NCBI RefSeq assembly: GCF_047495875.1
Contig: NC_092465.1
Location: forward strand, 3,760,347-3,824,346
Length of the DNA stretch: 64,000 nt
DNA from: Pithys albifrons albifrons
Lineage: Eukaryota > Chordata > Aves > Passeriformes > Thamnophilidae
Direction of reading: 5' to 3'
Below are positions 13,880 to 22,060 of the stretch, piece after piece (position 1 is the first letter of the stretch; every line of letters begins with the position of its first letter). Under the pieces are notes generated by a model, which made no database searches, was not told the origin of the DNA, and saw nothing but the letters and a program-made list of their open reading frames with translations. A program made the position numbers and the translations under genes.

Positions 13880-14450
13880 TTAGTTTCTAGGCTTTATGTT
13901 AGGGTAAGTTGTCCCCGCCACAAGATGCGAGAGCTCCGAGCGGGGCTGTGGATCGGGACGGTGCGGGGCAGGATGCGGCCCCTCGCCGGCTCTACGAGCG
14001 AGCGAGAGGGGTGGACTCCGCCGGGGGATCCCGCCTGAGGATGGGAGAACCGGCAGGGATCCAGCCTGGGGGAAGGGGATCCGGCGGGATCCTGCTGGGG
14101 AGAGGGCGGGGGATTCCGCCTGGGGGAGGGAAAGGGACGCGGGAAGTGTTGGGGGGGGGGGGGACACAGGCAAGGATGCGCCGCGCGGGGGGGGGGGGAG
14201 CAGGGATTCGCCCCAGGAGTGTCAGAGGATGCAGCCGGGGCGGGGGGGCAGGGCAGGGTTACATCTGCGGGGCAGGGAGGCTGCAGGCCCGGGAGGGGTT
14301 GGGATGCGGTGGCGGGGCGCGGTGAGTTTCCGCGGGGCGCGGAGCGGCGCGGAGCGGAGCGGCGGGGCGGGGGGCGGGCGCGGGGCGGGGGGCGGGCAGG
14401 AGGAGGTGGAATTGCATTTCTGCCGCTAAAGCGTTCGCGGAGACTTCAAG
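13880..14450 (+). promoter_or_regulatory. ZEB2: CpG island, probable main ZEB2 promoter
   Basis: A dense CpG and G-rich island lies about 3.1 kb upstream of the ZEB2 coding exon. At least four GC boxes (GGGGCGGGG-type, Sp1/KLF sites) are packed into 14361-14400, immediately before non-repetitive sequence starting near 14401. No TATA box is visible, consistent with a CpG-island promoter using dispersed starts, probably around 14340-14480. Long G runs (14149-14161 and 14188-14199) could form G-quadruplexes. A divergent antisense transcript could also start here, as mammals have ZEB2-AS1 across the ZEB2 5' end. The exact start sites are inferred. Confidence 0.65.
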
Positions 14451-14853
14451 GTATAATCTATCCCAGATCCTTTCCCAGAGAGAAACTTGGCGATCACGTT
14501 TCCACATGATGCTCACGTTTGGTGCTCTCCAATTATCCCTCCCCACAAAGATAGGTGGCGTGTGTTGCAGGGTCTCTCCTCTCGCTCGTACAGAAAAGAA
14601 AAAGAAAAAAATGTCATTAGAAGAGGCGTAACACGTCAGTCCGTCCCCAGGTTTGTGTTTCCTGGAGTGGCAGAAAGAGATCAGTCCTAACCTGCCCAGC
14701 AGGAATAACGGTCCTTCCGACAACTCTTTGCAAGGCTTTTTACAATTTCTCCAGGAGCTGCATCTCCCTTCACCTTTTCTACTCCACTTCGCGGCTTCTT
14801 CATGCTTTTTCTTCTCACCATTTCTGACCAAAACTACAAACAAGACTTCGCAG
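14401..14853 (+). other. ZEB2: ZEB2 non-coding exon 1 (5'UTR), approximate start
   Basis: This CpG-retaining, non-repetitive stretch lies directly downstream of the GC boxes. It ends in a good splice donor, GCAG/GTAGGT, at 14853/14854. An alternative donor, CAAG/GTATAA, lies at 14450/14451 and would give a much shorter exon. I favour the longer exon because unusual CpG-containing sequence continues to about 14850, and because the resulting 2.6-kb 5'UTR intron is close to the size I recall for the mammalian one. The exon start is approximate; 14401 marks the end of the GC-box cluster. RNA-seq or CAGE would settle both ends. Confidence 0.5.
14506..14631 (+). other. Upstream ORF of 41 codons in putative exon 1
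   Basis: If the longer exon 1 is used, the leader contains an ORF starting with two consecutive ATGs at 14506 and 14509 and stopping at TAA 14629-14631. It has a lysine-rich stretch (five K in a row) near its end and no known domain. It would be an upstream ORF that lowers main-ORF translation; it is removed entirely if the donor at 14450 is used. Confidence 0.3.
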
Positions 14854-17040
14854 GTAGGTTCAGAATTTAATTCCATTTTCTCCCTTTTTTTTTCCCCTCT
14901 TCTTCTCTTTTTTTCTCAGACCACCTCACGCACCAATGGGCTTATTAATTTGGAGAGTATTTTATTTTTTTCTGGCTTGTTTATACTTGGAGCAAAAAAT
15001 CTAATTTTTAAAATTATTTTAATTTTTTTTAACCGAAACCTGAAGCCATTCCAGCACCGCTCCGGGAAGGGATGAGCAGTTTCGGGGCTCTCGGGGCTCT
15101 GCCACCATCATCCTTGCTCCCCTTACCTGTCAGCCAGGTAGGGGAGGTGTCTTTTACAACGCAGCAGCAAAAGTTTTAGTGTTAGGAAGGGACTTTGTCC
15201 TCCTGCAAAAAGAACCCAAAACCCTCAAGCATACCCCCACCCACCCACCCCCTGGTCTTTTTATTTCAGGTTTTACATCTGAGCTCTGAAAGTTTGCAGG
15301 TACCTGTTAATGCTTTACATGCCCTGAGCATGCAGCCCCAGCCCGGCCGGGCACCGCTGGAGCCCCAGCCCCGGGCAGGGCTCCCCGGCAAAGGATGTGT
15401 TTCCCCAAACAGAAAGTTTTGCTGTTTTGTCTGTTTAGTTGGTTTCATTTCTTTATTTTATTTTGTGAAGCTGGGTGAAGTAACACCTTAGCTTCTGGGA
15501 GCCTAAAGCAAGAAGTGAAAGTACTGACTGGAACTTAAAAGTCGTTTACCAAAAAGAAAAAAAATGTATAGTTTTAAAAGCTTGCCTGTCCTCTAGAAAG
15601 AACAGTGTTCTCGAAATTTGCAGGTTTAAAATTATAGTCAACTTTTGCGGGAGGCTGGAGAGCAGAGAAGGGAGTGAAATGCATTTAAAACAATTCACCA
15701 TTGGTCGTTTTGCATTAAAACGCCAACTGCCGAGGCAGGCTGAGGGTCCGGGTTCACCTCGGTGTCTGTCCTCCCTCCCCGTTACATCTCCTGGTAGACC
15801 TGCCACGGTGATGCCACCCTTGCCCACTCCAGCCTCGGGAATAACTGGCAAATACCAAAGTTTCTAGCACATTTCTCAGCCTCTTCCTTCCTCAGCCACA
15901 TACATCCACAGAGCCATCAATTCCTTCTGTTCAGGAGCAATCCCATGCAGGAAAGTGTGAGTAAATACGCTGACCCCACACACACTCTTTCAATCTTCCC
16001 ATCCTCTTACCTGCTTGGAGATTTATTATTTCATATTTTTAGCCAAGCAGGTTTTATAACAGCAAACGTCTGAGGAGAGAGTTCAGGCAGTATAAAAAGA
16101 CCCAACAGCAACACACTTCACTGCTCAGTCCTAGTGTGAAGCTCCAGCAAAGTAAAAAGACAGAAGGGAGGGAAAAGAGAAAAGGAGGAAAAAAACCAAA
16201 ACACCTCGCTCTGCTTTAAAAAAATATTTAAAATTGATGAGTCAGGTAATAATTTTTTAGGTTTTATGTAAAACTACCAGTGCAAGAGAAGACAATAGAT
16301 GTGAAGGCGAGGGGGGATCCTGCTCAGGAGAGCAAGGGTTAATTGCCCTTGTTTTACAGTTTGCATCTGTTACATCTTTTATAGCCCCCTGTTTAAACTA
16401 ATCCTCAAGTCAAAGCATCTTTAAAGCTACAGCATCTTCTTCGAGATGGACTGAGTTTCAGGAGCGATCTTGCAGCAAAACCAAACGCTCCTGCCTCTCT
16501 CTCCCTTTGACAGATAGAGCCTCCTGCCCAGTCCTTTTACACAGGCATACACAGTAGGTCTAAAAGTTTACAAGTTTTTGTTTTGTTTTGTTGGGGGGTT
16601 TTAATCAACAAAAAACAAAACCCAACTGAAAGGCTGAAAACTCTGACAGCGGTAGTTTTGATTTCTGTTTCTTTTCTGGGAAGGAAAAAAATTGACACTC
16701 TGAAGCTTTGTTTAACTAAGGGACAGGGGAAACCCTGAATATTGTCAAACTGACTAAAAAGGTGACAGAGGTTTATAATTACACTCCTCGTTGTTAGGGG
16801 GAGGGGGAGGTCTCCGTGCTGAGCTTTACCCCAAAAGGACAGGGGAGAGCCATGTTTCCCTCTCCTCTTATCACTTTGCTGGAGTGCACTTTGGGGAAAA
16901 AAAATAAAGGCAGGAGAAGGGTAGAATTTCGCGTGAAAAGAAGTTCTAGTGTCAAATTAAAGTACTTTTAGGAGGAAATGGTCCGCCTAGCATTGAGTCA
17001 AACAGCCTACTGTAAAAGCTGTGCATTCCCTCATACGGTC

Positions 17041-17056
17041 ATGAGTTATGACTCAT
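17041..17056. promoter_or_regulatory. AP-1-like palindromic site
   Basis: ATGAGT and ACTCAT face each other over 4 bases, and the right half contains a perfect TGACTCA (17049-17055), the AP-1/TRE consensus. It sits just before the microsatellite block and about 480 bp before the ZEB2 start. Function is inferred from the motif only. Confidence 0.35.
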
Positions 17057-17072
17057 TTGAGATGTAATTCTT

Positions 17073-17183
17073 GTCTCCCTCTCTCTCTCTCTGATCTGCT
17101 TTGCTGGTGCAACACACACACACACAGGGAGGGAGACACACGCACACGCACTCACACACACATACACACACACACACGCAGAG

Positions 17184-17229
<46 letters not shown>

Positions 17230-17268
17230 CAGAAATAAATAAATAAATAAATATATAAATAAATAAAG
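17073..17268. repeat. Compound microsatellite: CT, CA, GA and TAAA runs
   Basis: Four simple repeats follow each other: (CT)n at about 17076-17092, (CA)n with CG interruptions at about 17112-17194, (GA)n at about 17194-17225, and (AAAT/TAAA)n at about 17233-17268. The block ends some 190 bp before the proposed exon 2 acceptor. ORFs across it are low-complexity artefacts. Length is likely polymorphic. Confidence 0.95.
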
Positions 17269-17505
17269 AAGAAATCTGCCCGGCTGGGGAGAGAGGGGGA
17301 GCCCGCTCCGACCGCGTCCCACCTCCCCCGGCACGGCCAGACTCGCCGTGTGCGTGGATGGGTTCTTTTTCGGGTGCAAACTGGGGTCCTCGTTGGCGCC
17401 CTGCGTTTAAATGGGACATCCCGATGCCCACATTGTCGCTGTGTTTGGTCGTTACATAGAGCCTGCGTGCTGCTGCTGCTGCTGCTGAATCAGGGAGTCG
17501 AGCCC

Positions 17506-17523
17506 ATGCGAACTGCCATCTGA
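17506..17523 (+). other. Five-codon upstream ORF before ZEB2 start
   Basis: ATG at 17506 opens a complete mini-ORF (Met-Arg-Thr-Ala-Ile, stop TGA 17521-17523) ending 13 nt before the ZEB2 ATG. It is in a different frame from the main ORF. Its initiation context is weak (C at -3, C at +4), so leaky scanning to the main start is expected. The surrounding bases match what I remember of the human ZEB2 leader, so it may be conserved. Confidence 0.6.
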
Positions 17524-17536
17524 TCCACTCTTATCA

Positions 17537-17609
17537 ATGAAGCAGCAGATCATGGCGGATGGCCCCAGGTGTAAGAGGCGAAAACAAGCCAACCCCCGGA
17601 GGAAAAACG
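17537..17609 (+). CDS. ZEB2: ZEB2 (SIP1/ZFHX1B) N-terminal coding exon, partial
   Basis: This is the first coding exon of the two-handed zinc-finger/homeodomain repressor ZEB2, a nuclear factor that binds paired E-boxes (CACCT), binds SMADs, represses E-cadherin and acts in neural crest and nervous-system development. It gives 24 codons (MKQQIM-ADGPRCKRRKQAN-PRRKN) plus the first base of codon 25. They match the ZEB2 N-terminus as I recall it, with Q at residue 4 where human has P. The KN ending and the extra MKQxI leader favour ZEB2 over its paralogue ZEB1. Residues 14-20 (R-R-K-Q-A-N-P) are the motif that recruits the NuRD complex through RBBP4/7, as in FOG1 and SALL proteins. The exon ends at donor GTAAGA (phase 1). 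ATG 17552 (Met6) has a strong context (A at -3, G at +4), whereas ATG 17537 is weak, so both may be used. The other exons, with all zinc fingers, lie beyond the window. Confidence 0.93.
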
Positions 17610-18015
17610 GTAAGACGGCCCCCCGGGAAAACTTTTCCGGCCGGCTCCGCCGCGGCCGGGGTGGGGGGGCTGGGAAGCCGCCGGCAGGACGGGGAGCGGG
17701 ACAGGGCGGGGGGGACGGCGTCCGGCAGCCCGGAGCTGCCCCCCCCCGGCTCCCTGCGCGGCGTCCCGCGGAGCGGCGGGGGCTGCGCGGCCGCGGAGCG
17801 TCGGCGGGAACGCGGAGGGGCGCGGGGGGGAGAGGCGCTGCCGCCGGACTCGCCGCCGCCGCGCCCCAAAGTTTGTTGCGCGGGCGCGGAGCGGCACGGG
17901 CGCTGCCCAGCAGCCCCCGGAGCGTCGGGGCCGGTGCCCCGCAGCGGCGGAGCGGAGGCGGAGGCGGCCCGGCTCTCGCCCGCCACCGCTGCCCGGGTCG
18001 CCCCGGCGCTGTCAG

Positions 18016-18042
18016 CCCGGGCCGGGCCGGGCCGGGCCGGGG
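18016..18042. repeat. GGGCC pentamer repeat
   Basis: About five consecutive GGGCC units sit inside the CpG island downstream of exon 2. The G-strand could form G-quadruplex or R-loop structures. The run is short and ordinary for GC-rich avian promoters. Confidence 0.85.
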
Positions 18043-18162
18043 CGCGGAACGGAGCGGGGCGGTGGGAGGCGCGGAGCGGCGCGGAACGAGCGGGGCGGGC
18101 GGCCCTGGGAAAAAAAACCGGCAGCGTGAGAACCCCGAGGCGGGCTGGCACCTAGTTAGCGA

Positions 18163-18210
18163 CTCTCTCTCTCTCTCTCTCTCTTTTTTCTTTTTCTTTT
18201 TTTTTTTTAT
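18163..18210. repeat. CT repeat followed by T-rich tract
   Basis: About ten CT units (18163-18182) run into a T-rich tract to about 18209. This is a pyrimidine-only stretch at the 3' edge of the CpG island. It could act as a polypyrimidine tract, but no good exon follows the next AG. Confidence 0.9.
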
Positions 18211-18746
18211 TGTTAGGGACTCGAAAATGAAACTTCCTCCTCCCTGATAATTAATAATACTAATGAGCTCGGTGCCCGATTGTCCGTCGCTGCCCTCTCC
18301 CCCGGTCCCCGCCGGCCGCGCAGGGCCGGGGCGCAGTGGGACGCGGTGTTCTGGGCTGATTTCACATTTGGCAGCTTTCACTGGTGTGATGGGTCTCTTT
18401 CTCCGTCTCTCCCCGTCCCTCCCTTAGTTTTTTCCTTTCTACCCCGGCTGATAGTCGCTCCCCCGCCGCCAGCCTCCCCCTCCCCGCCCGCAGCCCCTCG
18501 CATGGCCATCCCGGCCCCACTTCCAACAACTTTCCTCTCGAGGAGCCAGAGGAAGGAAGATATTTGTGTGAACCTGAACCCATGCGCTTATAGCTCAGTT
18601 ACTTCATTTAAGTGGAGAGGTGGAAGTGGAGGGGGGTTTAAGGAGGAGGGGGTCACACACACACCAACAACAACAAAAAACACAAAGACAAGAGAATGTT
18701 GATTAGAAACAAATGATCCTGCCCCCCCCCCCCTTCCCTCTCTAGG

Positions 18747-18781
18747 TTGTGAGTGTGAGTGTGTGTGTGCGTGTGTGTGTC
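18747..18781. repeat. GT microsatellite
   Basis: Alternating GT with a few GA and GC interruptions, about 35 bp. It is directly preceded by a C12 homopolymer and a short CT-rich spacer. Confidence 0.9.
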
Positions 18782-20016
18782 TTTTTCTTGTTGTGGTGGA
18801 GGCGTCGAGCCATATGGGGGAGTGATAGAGGAATTTTAGTCAGAAACTGTTCGTTATGTTACACTGGCTTTTCCCTTTGTGTTGTCTTTGATCTATTTGC
18901 TTGGCTTAGTATTACAAAAAAAAAAGCCCACTAAAATAATATATTCCGAGCAGCTTCCCAAGGATCCGTTCCTTGTTATCTTTTTTTAAAGTCTCCCCCC
19001 CTCCACCACCACCCTTTACTCTTGTGTCTGTCATTATTTAAGGTGGTCCTCACAGAGGAGACCTCCCCTTCCCCTCATCTCTGGGTAATTTAGTAGACAT
19101 TAAAATTACACGTAATGTTTCCCTCTCCTCTCTTGTGTTTCCTCTGTTCTTTTTATTAAATGTTGGTTATTGATTTTCTAAAATCAATGTCTGTTGTGGG
19201 GCTTTTTTCCCCTTACAAGTATCTAAAGCACGTTGCTGATCAACTGGATAACAAAAGCTTTGTGTCAAGTAGCCTTTTTTCTTATGTTAAACAGTCATTT
19301 TTTGAGAGAAAAAGAGAATGAGATTTAAAGCAACGCATCCAGAAGTGCTCTTTTGCAGTAAAGAATATTCTGAGTGTTTGAAGGGGTTTTACTGTTTTTC
19401 CTCAGCCTCCTTGCTTTTCCAGGATAGATTATTAGTTTAGCGTGTTAAACCCATCACATGCTCTGATGAGGGATGCGTCTACGTGTTTAATATTTTCTCA
19501 ACATGATTTGACTCCTAAAAAAAACCCCTCCATCCTCCACCCTCCCCCCCTCCCAAAAAAAAAAAAAAATAAAGAGCTGGATGCCACTCTTTGCCCAGGA
19601 CATCAGGACCTCAGCCTGGCAGTGCAGCCAAGACTTTGGGAGCACATATGGACTCGGGTGGCACAGATTCTGGTTACTCTCCTGAAAAAGTGTGTTTTCA
19701 GGAAGCTGCACTAACTTGGGAAGCCACCACAGTTGGGAGACGAAAGTTTAATTGCGATTTTTAAGGTAACCACTTAAAGATCCTGCAAACTTCAACTGTG
19801 TGCGCTGGTTATGCGAAGGTCTAAGTTCTCTCTTCAATGTCTTGCTCTGGCCAAGACATGGGGAGGGGAGGTGGAGGGAATAATTCTCGACTTTCTGTCT
19901 GTCCCCTCTTCCCTCTTTTTGCTCCCTAATTTGTTTCTTTCATTCATTTCTGAGTGAGAAGTGCCCTGGTTCTGAGGAGCAGGTAGACGAGCGAGGGTGG
20001 GTTTGGTTAGCGCTTC

Positions 20017-20036
20017 TTTTTTTTTTTTTTTTTTTT
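20017..20036. repeat. Poly(T) tract (T20)
   Basis: An uninterrupted run of 20 T residues. It might be a reverse-oriented retroposed poly(A) tail, but no element body was recognised beside it. Confidence 0.95.
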
Positions 20037-20599
20037 CATTTTCTCTTTCTCGACAAGCACGTATCCAATGCCTTTCCCGTTGGGAATTGCTCAGGATTTA
20101 TCTGGACTGAGTGGATTTTTCTTCTTTCCTGGATTCGTGGAAAAGATGTTACTTCTGAGCTTGTGTCTTTGCTGATAACACCAGAAACGGTGATGCTTAT
20201 CGAACTCGGACAGAAATTCCTTAGAAACGCAGCAGAACCAAAATAAAATTCAAAAGCCACGAAAAAAAATAAAAATGGATGGTCGTGAAGGAAGCGAGGG
20301 GAGTGTGAGTGAATCCCAGACATATTACAGACGGGGACAAAACAGAATAATCCAACTAATGCCTCAGTGGGCTCCACGCCTGTGTGCGTGTCTCTGTGTG
20401 CGTGTGGGGATGGGCAAGGCTCGGGATGAGATACCGAGGCTGGATAAAATTACAGCGGAGCTAAATAGGGTAGAGGGAAGAAGGCTCGGGATTTTCCAAG
20501 ATAACGGGGTTGATGAGAGCTGCTGGAGTGGAGGAGAGGTGTGCGGGGGAGGGGGGGAGTGGGTTGAGAGAGGCGATGTCAAAATCAATGAGGGGTGAG

Positions 20600-20990
20600 C
20601 CCCCCGGGGAGGTGGGGCAGGAGGGAGGATGGGAAGGAGAGGACCCCGAAAGCGGCGCGGGGGGGGGGGGGGTGGGGGGGTGGAAGGGGGGGCGGGAGGT
20701 GCGGGAGCGGCAGCCCAGGAATGCGGCGGAGCTCCGGGAAGTTCAGTCAGATGATTCCCAGCGCCTGACTCACTTCGCGGCACTTTCACTCGGGAGCGAA
20801 GTGGCGGCAGAGGAGGAGGAGGAGGAAGAGGAGGAGGAGGAGGAGAGGGCAGCGAGCCCCCTTTCCCCACGGGCGCCCGGCGGAGGCGGGGGCTGCGCCG
20901 GCGGCCGCAGCGCCGGTGCGGAGCGGCGCTGAGCGGTGCTGAGCGGGGCCCGGGAGTAGCGCTGTCCGGCCGGCTGCCCTGCCCTGCCAT
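20600..20990. promoter_or_regulatory. Second intronic CpG island
   Basis: A discrete CpG-rich block about 3.1 kb into intron 2, AT-rich on both sides. It includes a G-run (20659-20670) and a GGA/GAG repeat (20810-20847). Mouse Zeb2 is known to use several alternative untranslated 5' exons, so this may be an alternative promoter; no donor stands out strongly enough to call an exon. Long ORFs on both strands are GC artefacts. Confidence 0.45.
20810..20847. repeat. GGA/GAG trinucleotide repeat
   Basis: About twelve GGA units with one GAAGAG interruption. It encodes poly-Glu or poly-Leu in the flanking chance ORFs, which should not be taken as protein evidence. Confidence 0.9.
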
Positions 20991-21669
20991 GCCTGATGAG
21001 CTGCCTCTCTCCGTGTTGTGGTTTGACGTTTGTTGGCTGAGGGGTTTTTTCCCTCCTTTCCTCTCCCCTCCTCAGAAATCCAAAATAAAATTAAAATCCC
21101 CGGGAAGCAGGGGAGGGAGAAAGTTGGATTTAATTTAGCCCAAAGTTTCAGTAAACAGCTCTCTTTGATTCCTTTGCCACCTCGCTTCCAGTTGTAAAGA
21201 AAGGGGAGAAAGTTCAATGCTTTCAAGGCGTCTGATCCAAGGGAGAACACAGACCAAACAAGCAGAGACGATTAGACTCGCTCAGAACCTTTCCCAAAAA
21301 GATACCCACCCACCCTCCTTTCAGGGATGCTGAGGAAGGGGGAAAAACCTCCTTCACTTCCCACTTGAAAAAGAGAAGGGGGGTAGAAGGAAAAAATATG
21401 CAAGCCTGCCTGCTGCTTTTAGTGAGTGGGAAGTGAGGCTTGTCTTCCCTGCCTGGAGAAGTTTGGAGGCAGCTAGACTGAGGCTGGAGTGTGAGGAGGC
21501 AGCTGCTCCCTGCGCAGCCCAGGTGGCAGCGGGCAGATCGGGCAACCTGGAGCGCTTCTGTGCCCGGGCAGATCCACAGGGCCGGGAATCCGTTGCGAGG
21601 AGATTACTCGGGGAGTTGGCTCACTGGGTAGTGAGACAAATGTACTGCTACCTCAGAAAAGCACCTGGA

Positions 21670-22060
21670 GATAGGTATTAAAAATTAATGTCATAAATGC
21701 TAGTGGTCAGGGCGTAATGATTATCCAGCTGCATTTTCTCGGCGCAGATTCATGTCCAGACTGAGCTGTGACATGGAGCAGGGGAGGTTGTTTTCTGTGT
21801 CAAGTCATATCTATTTATTTTCTCCTGAGTTGCGAGAAACACAGCGAATTTGGAGATTAGTGTCTGATTTACTGTTTCCCATTTGTGAGCATTCAGTACT
21901 TACTAGGTTTGCTTATTGCACATGCTTCGCAAGGAAAGTTTTGGGGGAATTTCTAATTGTTGCAAGAAAATGCATTTGATGGCTGGAAAAGGCATATTTG
22001 ACAATGAAAAAAATAATAAGGAAGCCATTACAAGTTAATTATCGATAATTATACATAGCC
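21670..22060. promoter_or_regulatory. Candidate conserved intronic element with perfect palindrome
   Basis: AT-rich block of low repetitiveness, containing TAATTATCGATAATTA (22036-22051), a perfect 16-bp palindrome of two homeodomain-type ATTA cores facing each other over ATCGAT. TAAT cores also occur near 21660-21690. The whole looks like a developmental enhancer, inferred from motif content only. Confidence 0.3.

Larger units (their letters stand above)
14854..17459 (+). other. ZEB2: ZEB2 5'UTR intron 1
   Basis: This is the region between the proposed exon 1 donor (GT at 14854) and the AG at 17458-17459 before the ZEB2 5'UTR. The acceptor tract is weak (mixed pyrimidines, then ACATAG). Another AG at 17339-17340 follows a C-rich tract and is a possible alternative. 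In mammals the equivalent intron holds an internal ribosome entry site and can be retained when an antisense RNA covers its 5' splice site. A weak acceptor fits regulated retention, but that is inference. The intron has a GC-rich patch at 15310-15400, AT-rich regulatory-looking sequence at 16000-16800, and a microsatellite cluster near its 3' end. Confidence 0.5.
17460..17609 (+). other. ZEB2: ZEB2 exon 2 (first coding exon)
   Basis: The exon consists of about 77 nt of 5'UTR followed by 73 nt of coding sequence. The 3' boundary is firm: a consensus donor, ACG/GTAAGA, follows 17609 exactly where the ZEB2 protein match ends. The 5' boundary is less sure (AG at 17458-17459). The 5'UTR part has six CTG units (17470-17487) and a short upstream ORF (17506-17523). 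A GC-rich island covers the exon's 3' side and the start of intron 2. Confidence 0.7.
17610..18350 (+). promoter_or_regulatory. ZEB2: CpG island at the 5' end of ZEB2 intron 2
   Basis: This very CpG- and GC-rich sequence starts at the exon 2 donor and fades after about 18350. It probably contributes promoter activity or keeps the locus unmethylated. It contains GGGCC units (18016-18042). Several long open frames on both strands (such as 17452-18381 on the - strand) arise only because GC-rich DNA has few stop codons. Confidence 0.7.
18351..20599. other. Intronic stretch between CpG islands
   Basis: Mostly T-rich intronic sequence. It holds a C12 run (18722-18733), a GT/GA-rich microsatellite (18747-18781) and a T20 run (20017-20036). 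Non-repetitive parts such as 18940-19500 look regulatory but carry no identifiable feature. No exon is supported. Confidence 0.5.

Noticed and set aside
17048..17431. ORFs with Thr-His or Ser-Leu repeats
   Set aside because: Translations of CA, GA and TAAA microsatellites.
17537..17609. Assignment to the paralogue ZEB1
   Set aside because: ZEB1 shares the MADGPRCKRRKQANPRR core but lacks the MKQxI leader in front and has a different residue after PRR. The match and the large adjoining intron favour ZEB2.
17610..18247. Continuation of the ZEB2 reading frame past 17609
   Set aside because: The protein match stops exactly at a consensus GTAAGA donor, and the following residues are Gly/Ala/Arg-rich and unrelated to ZEB2.
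17452..18381. 309-codon ORF on the - strand over ZEB2 exon 2
   Set aside because: It runs antisense through the CTG repeat and CpG island. The product is Pro/Ala/Arg-rich with no domain; GC-rich DNA simply lacks stops. The + strand ZEB2 match explains the locus.
20364..20990. 208-codon - strand ORF
   Set aside because: Proline-rich translation of G-runs and GGA repeats; composition artefact.
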